DNA from: Isochrysis galbana
Lineage: Eukaryota; Haptophyta; Isochrysidales; Isochrysidaceae
Reading direction: 5' to 3'
Assembly (NCBI GenBank): GCA_018136815.1
Contig: CM030941.1
Coordinates: forward strand, 2,478,993-2,542,992
Length of the DNA stretch: 64,000 nt
Of this stretch, positions 39,656 to 50,560 are shown piece after piece (position 1 is the stretch's first letter; each line of letters begins with the position of its first letter). A program made the translations under genes and the position numbers. The notes beneath the pieces are model-generated. The model saw only the letters and a list, made by a program, of their open reading frames with translations. It was not told the DNA's origin and searched no databases.

Positions 39656-41851
39656 CTATCGAATGGCTATGCACTCAGCTATCGCGCCTTCGGCGAATGC
39701 GCACACCTGCATATGGAAGAAAGCGCCCTGCTTGCAGCCGTTGTCGAGGATGGGAAGGGTCGAGCGAAATCTTTGTGCATAGAACTGGCCGTCTTTGAGG
39801 TATGTGTTGAAGCCAATGGTGTCGCGCTCCCGATCAGGCGGCTCGGGAAGGTTCATAGCACACATGCGATATTCGGCAGGCATCCATTTACCACAACCAC
39901 CTTCTGAGCTCACCTGTAGCGGCAGCATTTCACCTAGAGGCTCCTGTACCCCTGGCAAGTTGGAGGTGCACTCCTGTTGCGAATGCTGGTGCAACTCGTT
40001 CAGGTCGACTGCGACGCCACGAGGACACTGCCAGACCGCGTTGTTAACCGAGAAGATCACTTCGTCCGCTGGGACAGAAAGGCCCACAAACTGCTTGTGC
40101 GCCATCTTGATTCGGACTCCAGGCATCAACGAGGCTCTATGCGAATAGCACCCCTCAGCGGATTGGAAGCGCTTCGGGTAGTTCTTTACTCCTCGGGATT
40201 CCATTCGGCGGACCCACGCGACCTTCATCAGCAGTTCCTTCTGCAACTCGTCGCCGAGGTGAGGGCAGTTCTTCCAGAGCATCGAGATTTCAGGTAGATT
40301 GCGGTGCATGGTCCACTGGCCACGTAGGTAGAGCGCGTCCATATCGCCAAACGAATAGGTGACAATGTCTTGCCCGGCTAGCTCAGCATCTTCGATGAAT
40401 AGAGGCAGATTACCTATCACGATGTCGAGGTCACAATATCCCCAGTGAGTATAGTCGGTCAAATACTGCTCGAAGATGGCGCCAAAGGCGGGTTTGTACT
40501 CGGCAACGAGCCTCGGCCATTTGTCGAGCATAAAGCGCATCGAGCGGATCAGGAGCGACGCGTTGCGGACGGGCATATTGAGCTCATCACCTAATCTCAG
40601 TCCAAACAACTGAGACAACCCCCCAACTCCTAGATCGATAAACCTCACATTATCGGGCAAGTTGTTCGGCGGGGTGAGTGTCTCGTGAAAGATGAGCCAG
40701 TCAATCAAAGAGCGCGAGCGATGCGCAGTCAGAGCAAAGTAGCTCACCCAAGGCGGCAGCTCATTCACCCATGGTACCACCATGGCGATGCGGTACTGTG
40801 GGTGGCGTTCGCCGCAGCGCTCCGCTGGCTGCTCTGGATCTCCTAGCGGATCGACGGCTGCAGTGGGTGTGACGCTCGAAGGCTCTCCCGCAGATGCTAG
40901 AATCTGCGTTCCTTGACTGCCACGCTCTGATCTCGTGTCGGTCATTGCATCACGTGCAACGTATTGATCAGAGGTCGCTCCTTGTACGCCAGCTGCTGTT
41001 CCATGCGACTGCCCTTCCATGTGGAAGGCTTCGAGCTTCTCCAGAAGCTTTGGAACGCTCGTGCGCGTCTTCTTGCGCAGCCCTTTGCTAGGCATGTCTA
41101 CACCCGCCACGGTGGCATTCAAAGAAGATGTGACTGGCATGCGTCCGATGTCTCGATCGGGACCGGCCTTGTCTGCTGCACCGTCCCTCGATATGTGTCT
41201 GCGTCCGAGCTCTCCGTGCTCTTCCCCGACGCCGCCACCCACCTCGCTCCAATCGGCATGTATGATGATGTGGTCGTGGTCAACCATGTCAGCAACGGCC
41301 AGTATCGCTTCGCCTGATGAATCTGTCACACGCCGAATGTGTCCGCATTGAAGGCGGTCCCTCACACCAGCGAGGAAAGCGCCCCATAGTGTGTACTGAT
41401 CCAGCACGAAGCGGGCTCTCCGATTGGTGCCAGAGAGCTGTAGGTGGACCATCTTGATCCCGCCGCCACTATCGCCATCGCCCACGTTGGTTGTTGCAAC
41501 CCCTCTATGTAGCTTCGGCTCTGAGGGTAGCAAGAAGACAAACGAGAGCAGGGTGCCAACAGGCCCGCAGAGGAATAGTGTGAGCAGCAAGCCATGCTGC
41601 CACCAGCGGCGCTGATGCTTGAGCGGCGGCTTGGCGGGTGTGCGGCTGCGCGAGCGCTCCTTGCCGCTCCTGCCGATGCTGCCCGTGCCTGGCTCGCGGT
41701 AGTGGTAATATTCTCGTGCTGAGCTGGAGTACGAGCGGCGCACCCTTGGCGCCACCTCGATGTCTGAGCGCTCTGAACCAGACAGACGGCGGAGTGAGGC
41801 GCCACGCAGTTCGGGTTCGTCGAGCGAGCTGCGGTAGCTCCATGAGGACAT
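39656..41851 (-). CDS. DUF6625-type glycosyltransferase-like type II membrane protein
   Basis: 731 residues from the ATG at 41851; an in-frame GTG lies 4 codons upstream. The Arg/Ser-rich cytoplasmic tail precedes one transmembrane helix at residues 86-108 ('WWQHGLLLTLFLCGPVGTLL'), giving a Golgi-style type II topology. A variable stem of about 240 residues follows. The C-terminal domain has 'IAMVVPWVNELPPWVSYFAL', 'SLIDWLIFHE', 'RLVAEYKPAFGAIFEQYLTD', and 'WGYCDLDIVIGNLPLFI' with a D-x-D at 474-476. This is the pattern of DUF6625 proteins, which resemble metal-dependent glycosyltransferases. Cys-rich segments near the C-terminus suggest disulfides. No intron. A (GA)n tract lies upstream. The acceptor and donor sugar are unknown. 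Confidence 0.75.
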   Translation of the reverse strand: MSSWSYRSSLDEPELRGASLRRLSGSERSDIEVAPRVRRSYSSSAREYYHYREPGTGSIGRSGKERSRSRTPAKPPLKHQRRWWQHGLLLTLFLCGPVGTLLSFVFLLPSEPKLHRGVATTNVGDGDSGGGIKMVHLQLSGTNRRARFVLDQYTLWGAFLAGVRDRLQCGHIRRVTDSSGEAILAVADMVDHDHIIIHADWSEVGGGVGEEHGELGRRHISRDGAADKAGPDRDIGRMPVTSSLNATVAGVDMPSKGLRKKTRTSVPKLLEKLEAFHMEGQSHGTAAGVQGATSDQYVARDAMTDTRSERGSQGTQILASAGEPSSVTPTAAVDPLGDPEQPAERCGERHPQYRIAMVVPWVNELPPWVSYFALTAHRSRSLIDWLIFHETLTPPNNLPDNVRFIDLGVGGLSQLFGLRLGDELNMPVRNASLLIRSMRFMLDKWPRLVAEYKPAFGAIFEQYLTDYTHWGYCDLDIVIGNLPLFIEDAELAGQDIVTYSFGDMDALYLRGQWTMHRNLPEISMLWKNCPHLGDELQKELLMKVAWVRRMESRGVKNYPKRFQSAEGCYSHRASLMPGVRIKMAHKQFVGLSVPADEVIFSVNNAVWQCPRGVAVDLNELHQHSQQECTSNLPGVQEPLGEMLPLQVSSEGGCGKWMPAEYRMCAMNLPEPPDRERDTIGFNTYLKDGQFYAQRFRSTLPILDNGCKQGAFFHMQVCAFAEGAIAECIAIR

Positions 41852-42109
41852 CGGCCCCGCCACGCCTCAGCCACCCCCTTCACCCTGACCTCCCACCCAC
41901 CCACGTCTCGCTCTCCTCACCCGAGCAGTCGGCACCGGGTGCCGTGGCCCATCGGGCGTATACGGGGGGGGGGGGGGGGGGGACAAGAGAGGTAGCGCGA
42001 TGGGTGTCTTGAGCGGGACTGCCAGACGCTCAGTGGCAGGAATGTAACGGCGTAGGAAGGGGGAGAGGCAGAGAGGCAGTGGGGCAGAGAGAGAGAGCAC
42101 AGGCACAGA

Positions 42110-42277
<168 letters not shown>

Positions 42278-42359
42278 GCCGCAGGCCGCTCGCGCCTGTG
42301 AAGGGATCGAATAATCAGCTTTCACATGTGTGAAGTGAGTGCGGAGAGGCCCAGCCGTG

Positions 42360-42897
42360 GGAGAGCGTATTGTAGCCCAAATTTCAAATTTCGTTGGTTT
42401 CCCACCCAAATTTCGTACACATTTTTTTTTGAGCGAGCCCAAATTTTGCAAAACATTTCGCGAAAAACTGGCCGGGGCCAACCGGTCTTCCAGAGAAGGG
42501 AACGGGGTGAGGGCAAAGGAATGGTGGTAGGAAAGGGAGGGTAGTTAGGAGTAGCACGCACCAGCAATCTGCCTCGCGCTGTGCAAGTAGCGGCTAGTTT
42601 TTAAGATTTTTTCTAGCCTTTTATTGGATTTATAGTTTATAGTCTTCACCCCATTTCGCCGGTGGCGCGGGGTCTAGGTGCTGCGGGTTAGCATACGCCA
42701 ACGTTTTGATCTTGAGCACCCCAAATTGAGGTCAAAATTTGCTGCAAGGGCACCCAAATGTTGGGCAAAATTTTAATATTTTTTGTGATGCGTGCGTGTA
42801 GCCTCTGAATCTGAATCAACTCACCCAACACCCAACACCCCCACATCCCCATACCCCACCCTCTCCATCACCGCCGCCCTATCCGAACCCGAACCCC
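42360..42897. repeat. AAATTTCG dispersed repeat, truncated family A copy and AT-rich spacer
   Basis: 42365-42480 contains AAATTTCG segments ending TTTCGCGAAAAACTGGCCGG, related to 885-990 and 56865-56955. 42520-42615 is a truncated minus-strand family A repeat (GGAGTAGCACGCACCAGCAA...CAAGTAGCGGCTAG). The remainder to 42897 is AT-rich and C-rich spacer without genes. Confidence 0.6.
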
Positions 42898-43477
42898 TGT
42901 CGCATTCGCGAATCGACACTCGTTAGGCTTCTCTTCGTCATTCGGTATTATCGTTATAATTCTCTCGTTCTCGTTCTCGGTCAAAAGCTTCGCTTGGACG
43001 CATAGGATCTTGAGTTGTGGAGCGCCCTCTCTCTTTCTCTCGAAGAGAAGGGAAGTTTCCCCACCTTTCTTCCTCCTAGGCGCCTCGCAAATAGGTTTAA
43101 TTCGCTATCTTCCCCGCGCTTCTCTATCTACTCCAGTGATTGCAATCAGGTTTAATTTGCAATCTCTTCGCATCTCCCCCTTAGGCACACCGCACTTCTT
43201 TCGTCTTATTCGATAGGTCTCTTGGAATCCTGTGCGGCAGGATTGCCCCTCGTTTCCGTTATGGTGCGATTCCCCTTCCAGACGGGATCGCCGACAGATC
43301 GCCTTCTGATCGTCGTCCGTCGTCGTCGGGCCGGAGTGTTTGGGTTTGATTTCAGTCGAGTTATGTGAGAAAGTCGTGGGGCGAGAGTCGGAGTTTTTTC
43401 CTGGGTGTCGTTGTCCGTCGTCCTGGCGTCAGTCGTCATCCGTCGCTCTCGCTCTCGTCGCTCTCGCTCTCGTAACA
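42898..43477 (+). repeat. LTR (TGTCGCATTCGCG...CGTAACA)
   Basis: A 580-bp segment bounded by TG and CA. An inverted homologous copy lies at 51874-52488. Shared internal blocks include GCGCCCTCTCTC, GGAAGTTTCCCCACCTTTC, AGGTTTAATTnGCnATCT and GTTTGGGTTTGATTTCAGTC. The following sequence is the start of a gag-like frame in both copies. Confidence 0.75.
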
Positions 43478-43564
43478 CTCATACCCAACAACCTCGCCTC
43501 TCCTTGCCAGCCCCTGCCATCACAGCCCTCCTCACACTCACCCTCGCCTCTCGCCGCTCGCTCG

Positions 43565-43699
43565 ATGTCGCTCTCGCCCCCGTCCTCGCCCTCGCTCAAG
43601 CCCGCCTGCCCGCCTTCCTCTGCACCCTCGCTGTTCGTCGCTGGCTCGCGCCGCCTACGATGGTTGCGCCAACCCGATTGGGTTGGCGACCGCTACTGA
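43565..43699 (+). pseudogene. Gag start fragment downstream of LTR
   Basis: The ATG at 43565 opens 'MSLSPPSSPSLKPACPPSSA', nearly the same as the minus-strand frame starting at 51786. After about 20 codons the two copies diverge and this one ends at 43699. It is a truncated gag, and no pol is present. Confidence 0.55.
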
Positions 43700-44191
43700 C
43701 TTGATTGCCTGATGTATCTTCGCTCGCTGATGTGGGGGTATGGACACTGGGAGGGGCGGCCAAGGGCGCAGGCACGGCTGCGGACTCGGTGCCGGGGGCG
43801 ACGGACTCAAGGGGGCAGGCGGAGGGGGCAGAGGGGGCGGCCATGGTGGCGACTCAGAGCGGGAAAAAACGGGGGGCAAGACGGGAAGAAGGAAACAAGA
43901 AACAAGGAAGGGGTGACGCACAAAGAAAGAACGGGGCGGGTGCGTGAACAAACGGATGGGAGAAAGGGAGACACGCACACGAGAACACATGAGAGAAAGA
44001 AGAGAACGGCGAATCCCGAAGATCCCGACGGGAAGGAAGGGAAAGAGGGGGAGCCGATCGAAAACAAAACACCCAAAAAAGGGGGAACTTGAGAGGGAGT
44101 GCCTCTCTAGGGACGAAACCCTAGGGCGGCTCTCCCCCTACCCGCAACACCTATTAACATTACACGCAACAATGCAAACACGCCCTCATCC
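43700..44191. other. Purine-rich spacer
   Basis: Rich in GGGA and GAAA. Reading frames on both strands are low complexity. No gene is supported. Confidence 0.4.
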
Positions 44192-44530
44192 TCATCCTGC
44201 TCTTCCTTCCTTCCTCCTTCCTCCTTCCTCCTCCTCCTCCTCCTCCTCCTCCTCCTCCTCCTCTTCGTCACTGTCGTCTAGAATGTCCACAACTGTTTGG
44301 GGGTTGTGGGATGGGAGCGCGGGCGCGGGCGCGGGCGCGGGCGTGGGCTCATCCATCACATCCTCTTCCACCTCGTCCACAATGGTTCGGCGGCGCTTGC
44401 TTGCGCACATGCAGCATGGGGATGGGGGCGGGCCTCCCTTTCCTCGTCGTTCGAATGGCCTCCGACTTCAAGTTCATCACGGGAGGAGGAGGAGGATGCG
44501 CCGTGCGAGCGGAGGCGGCGGCCGCGAGCC
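44192..44530 (-). pseudogene. Acidic, Glu-repeat gene fragment
   Basis: A minus-strand frame at 44410-44192 reads 'SKRRRTIVDEVEEDVMDEPT', an Ala-Pro repeat, 'VVDILDDSDEEEEE' and a long Glu run from a CTC trinucleotide repeat at 44222-44265. A second minus frame with the start 'MARGRRLRSHGASSSSSRDE' (from 44532) could be its first exon. The gene is cut by retroelement sequence on the left. Family unknown. Confidence 0.3.
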
Positions 44531-45883
44531 ATCTGAGGGAGCGAGCGAGCGAGCGAGTGAGAGTGAGAGGGAGAGGGAGGAGGGAGGCGAAGGAGAGGAC
44601 TTGTGAGCTGATAGCGCGCGCACACAAATGCAGGCAATGGATGGGGCATGGGCATGGGGCATGGAGGGCATGGGCATGGGCGGGCTTGCCAGCACCTTGC
44701 GGGCGGAAAGGCAACTAACTATGGAGCTAACTACTGTTAAACATGTTTACTGTTCTAGAACCCAAATAACCTGTATAGATATCCCAGCAAGAGCCCAAAT
44801 TCCCTGAAATATCTAGAGATATCTATGTGGAGCAAATCCACCCAAATATCCAAGACAAATATCCGGATACTTGTGCTTACCCCTATAGTTGGGTGTATTG
44901 GGAACTTCCTAGTACCGAAAAAATTCCTCAAATTTCCTCCACGGTGAGATGGTCATTTTTTCACCCCTAAGAAAAAACCCTGTTTGACCGCCCTAACTTT
45001 ACAGCTTCCGTACAGCGCGAGGATTCCCGCTCGTAAACGGAAGTTGCGGCCCCCGCCGCCATACACAAGGGCTATTTTGAGAGAGACCTGAAACTTCTCC
45101 GCAGCTCGCTCCTATCTCTCTCTCTCCCTCTCTCTCTCTCCCCTTATGTAATTGGCCGGCGGCGCTCGCCCGGCCCCCCCCTCCCCCTTCTTCCCCTCTC
45201 TCTCCCAGTACTTCGCCTCGCTCTCTCACTCCCTCTTCCCTCTCTATCCCCCCCTCCCTTTCTCCTCTCTCCTCCCCCTCTCTCCTCTCTCCTCCGTCCG
45301 TCCCGGGCACCGAGTTCGCACCCCACTCTCTCCCCCCTCTCTCTCTCCCGCGCTCCCAATGAATCCACGTGTCCTTTTCTCCCCGCCGAACCCTCCACCG
45401 CTCTCTTCAGAACGGAACAAGGTGTTTTCATCAAGCAAGCACCTGATGGGTCGCCTCCGCCAGCCCCCCCCCGCCACACACCCAAAGAATCGCCCGGCTC
45501 TCTACTCCGTCCTCTCTTCTCTCTTCTTCCGCCTCACATCATCATCTATAGTAATTGGGCATCTCACCTTCCATTGTGTAGCGAGAGCGGGAGCCGCCCC
45601 AGACCACCCCGTTTTCCCTCTCCTCTCTGTCTGAAGAGAGAGAGGGAGAGGAAGGGAGGGAGGAAGGGAGAGAGAGGGAGAGAGAGGGAGAGAGGAGGAG
45701 GGCCGGGGGGCGCACCGGTCCCGCCTCTCTCCCCTTGCTTGGTCCATCGGCCGACCCTCCGTCTCCCCAAGGCTGGGAGGGGGAGGGGAGGGTTGGGGTG
45801 GGCCGCGTGCGCAGAGGGCGTGCACGCGGAAAGAAAGAGAGGGAAGGAGGGAGGGGAGGGACGGAGAGAGAAGTAGAGCCAGC
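44531..45883. other. Intergenic: dispersed-repeat scrap, CT-rich then GA-rich tracts
   Basis: 44975-44997 carries the complement of the AGGGCGGTCAAACAG repeat seen at 56343 and 62440. 45105-45360 is CT-rich, and 45630-45875 is GA-rich up to the kinase start. The two tracts are complementary in character and could pair. No gene is supported between them. Confidence 0.5.
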
Positions 45884-46990
45884 ATGATGAGGTGGACCGT
45901 AGCCTGCATCCCACGACTCTCTGACGCCGACGAAGACGCTCTTGAAGAGGGCGCAGGGTCCAAGGACTCGACGGCTCAAGCGACACCACAAATCCGCAAA
46001 ATCAAGCCCAAGAAGAGGATTGGCAGCTACGAGTTCACCGGCCAGGTGCTCGGAGCAGGTGCCACGGCAGCAGTCTATCATGCGCGTTGCGTCAATACTG
46101 GCCGTGAGGTCGCCATCAAATGCCTCCCCGCATGCCGCGGCCCCTTCCCGAAAGAAGTCCTTGCGCTCCGTCAAGTCGCTTCAAGCGGTCATCCCCATAT
46201 CTGCGAGTTTCTCGAGCACCGCCGGAGCAAGGGGGTCGACTACATTGTACTCGACTACTGCTCCGGCGGAGAGGTGTACCAAAGCATAGAGGACTACGGC
46301 GCAATGGACGAGGTCATGGTGCGGCAATGGTCATATGACATGGTTTCCGGTCTACGCTTTGTTCATGAGGCTGGCGTCGTTCACCGCGACCTCAAGCTCG
46401 AAAACTTCCTCTTTTCCACGAAGGGCGCACGTACCATCAAGCTCTGCGATTTTGGGCTGTCCTTTGTCTACCCCCGCATCCCTGATAGCAACTTCATGTA
46501 CCCTCTTCTCTGTGCCAAGTGCGGTACGCAAAGCTACACGCCACCAGAAATGCTCGCAAAGTACCCCGAGTATGAAGGCTTTCCTGTCGACATCTGGGCC
46601 TTGGGTGTGTGTATATTCTCCATGTGCTCGGGCTTCTTTCCCGTCGAGGAGGCGTCCGAGGAAGACTGGCGATTCTGTCGTCTCGTGGCCGCACAAACTG
46701 AAGGCGTTTCTAGCTGCATGGCCATCTTTGGCTTCTACAATCGGCAGTGTCATTTCTCGCCTGAGCTCATCGACCTGTTGGATGGAATGCTGCAAGTGGA
46801 GCCCTCGCGCCGGCCGACGATCCAAGCCATCGCTAAGCACGGCTGGTTTGACTGCATGGCTTTGGCTGCCAATGGCGACATCCGTTGCACCCTTCTGGGC
46901 ACGTCATTCGAGTCCGAGGATTCCATGCGCACCACTCACGAGGACATCATCAGCATGATATGCAGCAGCGACGCCGCCGGTTCGCCATGA
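45884..46990 (+). CDS. CAMK/AMPK-like Ser/Thr protein kinase
   Basis: An intronless 368-residue protein with a complete kinase domain at about residues 47-325. Motifs: glycine loop 'GQVLGAGATAAVYHA' (53-67, with Ala at the third Gly position), V-A-I-K with Lys79, Glu91 for the salt bridge, H-R-D-L-K-L-E-N (167-174), D-F-G (189-191), P-P-E in place of A-P-E (220-222), D-I-W-A-L-G (236-241) and the final Arg310. All catalytic residues are present, so it should be active. Cys-Gly-Thr before the P+1 loop and the insertion 'VYPRIPDSNFMYPLLCAKCG' between DFG and PPE lengthen the activation segment. The short tail has no calmodulin-binding or UBA domain. The general fold fits the CAMK/SNF1 group; the substrate is unknown. 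Confidence 0.88.
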   Translation: MMRWTVACIPRLSDADEDALEEGAGSKDSTAQATPQIRKIKPKKRIGSYEFTGQVLGAGATAAVYHARCVNTGREVAIKCLPACRGPFPKEVLALRQVASSGHPHICEFLEHRRSKGVDYIVLDYCSGGEVYQSIEDYGAMDEVMVRQWSYDMVSGLRFVHEAGVVHRDLKLENFLFSTKGARTIKLCDFGLSFVYPRIPDSNFMYPLLCAKCGTQSYTPPEMLAKYPEYEGFPVDIWALGVCIFSMCSGFFPVEEASEEDWRFCRLVAAQTEGVSSCMAIFGFYNRQCHFSPELIDLLDGMLQVEPSRRPTIQAIAKHGWFDCMALAANGDIRCTLLGTSFESEDSMRTTHEDIISMICSSDAAGSP

Positions 46991-49139
46991 TACAGGACCA
47001 TACGCGCCGGACCATTCGCGCCGGATAAGTAGCCGGTCAGGCGTTGGCTCTAGCGCGCAGCCTGTTGCCGGCGATTGGTCCCTGCCGCTTTCTGGACCGC
47101 ATCATCCAATTGCCCTTCCCCTGAATTGCTCTAGAAGGATGCCGGGAAGGAGCGGCAGGCATGCGTTGCTCTCGGGCGTCTCTTTTACCGAAGCTTCAGA
47201 CGCTCGATGCGTGCCACGCTGTACATTGTAGCTTTACACTGCGGCACACGAACAACTGCGAATTGCAGGCCCTACAAGAGTGACTAGTATGCTCCTGTTT
47301 TTCGATACCAGCACACCATGTATTTGATGAGCGATTTGTGCATTATCTCTGCGTCGCTCCGTACCACAACCCGATTTGGGCAAGCACTCCTTTGCATGGG
47401 CGTCGGGATTGGAGGCCGGGAGGCATGCTGTCTTAAGGGGGCCGTCTTCATATTGGCATTCAAGTTTGCTGAGGCAGCAGATGTTGTATGCGTGTGCAAC
47501 GTGTCCTTTTTGGCGGCTTGCTTCTAGTCATACTCGCTTGCGCCACCGCGTGGCGCTCGATATCGATATACCCTATGTGCGTCCGCCCGTAAGTAAAAGG
47601 CGGCTCTGAGCTCTCATGACGCATGAGCGGGTAGCAGTAATGCCCACAAGACAAGCCTGGTTTGTGCCACAAGGCGCTCCAGGCAAGCACAAAAAACCAT
47701 TGGCTCATAGTTTTAGCGCGCGTGCCGACAACCGCTCCCCTCTCCAGCCCCACGCCACGACGCCCCACCGGCCATCGGGGCAGACCCAAGCCTTGCCAAG
47801 CCGCAGGAGAAGTTACGTGCCCGCATCTCGTGAATTGGAATTGGCTGTCGATGCGACCGTTCAGCCCGCAGCTAGATTAGAGGTAGAGGGAGTACTCATG
47901 AGTATGAGTAGAGTAGTGCCCAAAGTGGCACTATGCACACTCATGAGTAGGGCAACGAGGGGAGTACTCATAGTGCCATCCTCAAATACTCAACTCAACT
48001 CACTTTACTCTGAGTACAATGGCAAATGCGGCGGGCCGGCGGGCAAGCGACGCGCGCGTGCGAGGGGGCCGAGGGGCGAGCGAGCGAGTGAGCGAGCGCT
48101 CGCGAGGAACGGGAAAAGTGGAAATGAAAAGAAAAGATATGAAACAGCTACACACTTTACACACTATACATACGACACACACAAATGGACACACTAGAGA
48201 CGGAGCAAGCAGCGCAGCAGCGCACAGCACACGCGCACACGCGTGACACGCAAGCGCCATCCTAGCTTCAGCTGACCCTACCTAGTCATAGGTGCGGACC
48301 TGAAGCTGGTAGCACAAGCGCTCGACATGGTGGAGCGGCTTGCCTAAACATACACACCCCCGCCGCGGACCGCTCCTCACCCGATGAATACCCACAGACA
48401 CACTGGACCTCAGGTGCCCGGCGCCCAGCGCAAGGAAGAAAAACAAAATAGCCGGTAGCCCAGGAAGGAGAGCGCTGAGCCATCGGGGATCGGTACACAC
48501 CGTTTGCCACTGGAACCCTACTACACCCAGCCCCTAGGTAGAGCACGAGGGGGCGAGCCGCATGGCAGGTGGGGGGGTGATAAGGGAAGCGGGCGTGGCT
48601 GCAGGGAGGCTGTGCAGGGTCGCGCGCGCAGCGAGATTATTAAGAAGTTTTTTTTGACCCCCACTTATGAAAGTTGGTTGCGAGGCCCCCCTCCATGGCG
48701 ACCAATCACCATAGGATTAGTCCAGAAGCTTATTATTATCATAGCAGTAGTTGGCATCTTCAAAGGTTTGTTTTCTCCACCTACCCCTACCGACAACAAT
48801 AAGGTCAGGCGTAAAGGGACAAGGGTAAGGGCAGCAATTACAATCAGCGATTTGCTTGTGCATCGACCATACATGCTAGAGAAGAGTGCTCCATCTCGGG
48901 CTGTGAAACGGGAGAAATGATGCAAGCAAGGTCAAAGGACGCAGGACCCGGGATCACGAGTCAATCACCGATAAGATTCATGCTCACGGTCCACGTCATA
49001 ACACGAATTCCTTGGACAAATAAGTGCCAAAGTGTCGCAGGAGGAGAAGAAACGATTTACCATCCGGTCTTTGAAAAAGGAAAACGTGGGTCCCTATTGT
49101 CCTCATGGGTAACGAGTCGCAATACGTGGAATAATCGCC
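46991..49139. other. Gene-free stretch with decayed LINE and repeat pieces
   Basis: 46995-47035 has a CGCGCCGGA repeat pair. 47700-47800 is a degraded copy of the LINE ORF1 leader and N-terminus. 47888-48010 holds several AGTACTCAT/ATGAGTA units in both orientations. 48530-48655 is a truncated minus-strand family A repeat. No domain-bearing frame was found. Confidence 0.5.
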
Positions 49140-50108
49140 CTAGTTGCCGATGAGTCCGGTGTGCCGGTAGGTTGATGAGTAGCGCATAACCTTCTTGTTG
49201 TAGCCATGAGCCTCCGGGTCTTCCGGCTTCTCGAGCTTCTTCAAGAACTCGCGCGGGTGCTTTCCCTCAGCCACGACTCCGCCCCCAATCATGATGACGG
49301 GCTGCTTTGGCTCGCCGTTTGTGTTTCCCTGCTCTGATATGACCTTAAGCAGGTCAAACCCATACACAACCTGTAGATGCAAGTGGGAGAATGTCATCCT
49401 CACGTCTCCACAATGTGCGCAAATTGTTCATCGGGTGCGGCTCGAAGGCCTTGAAAGTATCGCACCTTGCCAAATACGGCGTGCCAACCATCCAGTTCTT
49501 CTGTTTTCCGAAACGTGATGTGAAATCGAGGTGTGCGCCCGTCCACCAAGGACAGGATGCCTGGATTGAGGTGCGGCAATTGCCTGACGAGGAGGTGGGG
49601 TGTAAGGATTGACGAAGAGTGGAACTCGCCGTGCGCGTTAACCTCGCAATTGCACGCACCAGTTCGCCTCTGACTCATAGCGGCTGAATGTGTTGTCGCG
49701 GCTGTAAGACGAGCCTTCCATGCGCGTGTCGCGGTCGCCGGCAACACAGTAGTCTCCGGGCATGATCTTGGAGACGAGTGATGAGTGGTATGTCGGCTGC
49801 GCGTCGCTCGTGAGCATCTGAACGAAGCGTTCGGTAGTGCGCGGCATTATGTCATCGAACAGCTCGACGATCAGTCGCCCCCGCGTGATCTGCGGGTCTC
49901 GCCCCATCTTCCTACCAATCTCGAAGTCCATGTAGACGTGGAGCGCCGTCACGTTGGGCTCCTCCTCAATGCACACGCGGCTGCGCAGGGCGTCGAGCTT
50001 GCGCTGCTTGGCAGTGTTCTCCTCCTCCAGACGCTCGCGCTCGTCCAAATCCGCTTGCAGCTCCTTCCACGCGTCCTTACGAACCCGCTTCTTCGTGGTG
50101 AAGTTCAT
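49140..50108 (-). CDS. Divergent cyclophilin-type protein (three exons), probably inactive
   Basis: Exon 1 50108-49660, exon 2 49583-49466, exon 3 49370-49140; introns 76 and 95 bp with GT-AG ends; 265 residues. A basic, coiled N-terminal extension of about 55 residues precedes the cyclophilin fold: 'VYMDFEIGRKMGRDPQITRG', 'LFDDIMPRTTERFVQM', 'MPGDYCVAGD', then P-G-I-L-S and 'DGWHAVFGK' joined to V-V-Y-G-F-D. The isomerase site is altered: the R-x-x-P-x-F-M-x-Q segment reads K-I-M-P-G-D-Y-C-V, the N-x-N-x-S-Q-F-F block is replaced by R-T-P-R-F-H-I-T-F, and the W before L-D-G is missing. I infer a scaffold or RNA-processing-type cyclophilin without catalysis. The exon joins restore the family order exactly. 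Confidence 0.75.
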
Positions 50109-50199
50109 GATGCGCCGCGCCTCTCGCGGCGTAGACGGTCGCGCCGTCTCTCTTCACATAACTGCCTTTTGTTCCAATCCCCCCCCCGCTCCCGCCCGC

Positions 50200-50227
50200 C
50201 CCCGCCTCCACCTGGGCGGCGGTGCCG

Positions 50228-50259
<32 letters not shown>

Positions 50260-50560
50260 ACCTCCGCCGTCGCTGCCGACGCGTTGAATGATGTATCACC
50301 ACCAAAGATTGCAGTGTTGGGCGTTTAGTAAGACAGCTCATTTGCTTAGTAAGATCTTACGAAAAATTTGCTCGTAAGACATCCCCAACTGTCTTATTTA
50401 CGTCGCGCCGCCGCCTTAGTAAGACAGGGCTCCAAGTGTCTTATTTACGGCGACGGAGTAAGACTTCATAAGACACTGGTAAGACATCATAAGACACTCT
50501 GCCCCCCGCCCCCCCCCCCCTCTCCCTCTCCCCGTGCGCGCCCCCTTTGTGCGCCCCCCC
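50200..50560. repeat. C-runs and a cluster of TAAGACA motifs
   Basis: A C-run of about 29 bases spans 50231-50259, with more at 50503-50520. From 50330 to 50500 the motif GTAAGACA or its complement TGTCTTA occurs about ten times, in both orientations, with irregular spacing. It lies 0.2-0.4 kb upstream of the cyclophilin start. Confidence 0.6.

Noticed and set aside
41362..41904. 180-codon second frame overlapping the start of the DUF6625 gene
   Set aside because: It overlaps the better supported frame that carries the transmembrane helix and has no recognisable domain.
50231..50259. Long C-run as a telomere or quadruplex locus
   Set aside because: It is a simple homopolymer without telomeric units; similar runs occur at many places in the window and their lengths may be assembly-dependent.
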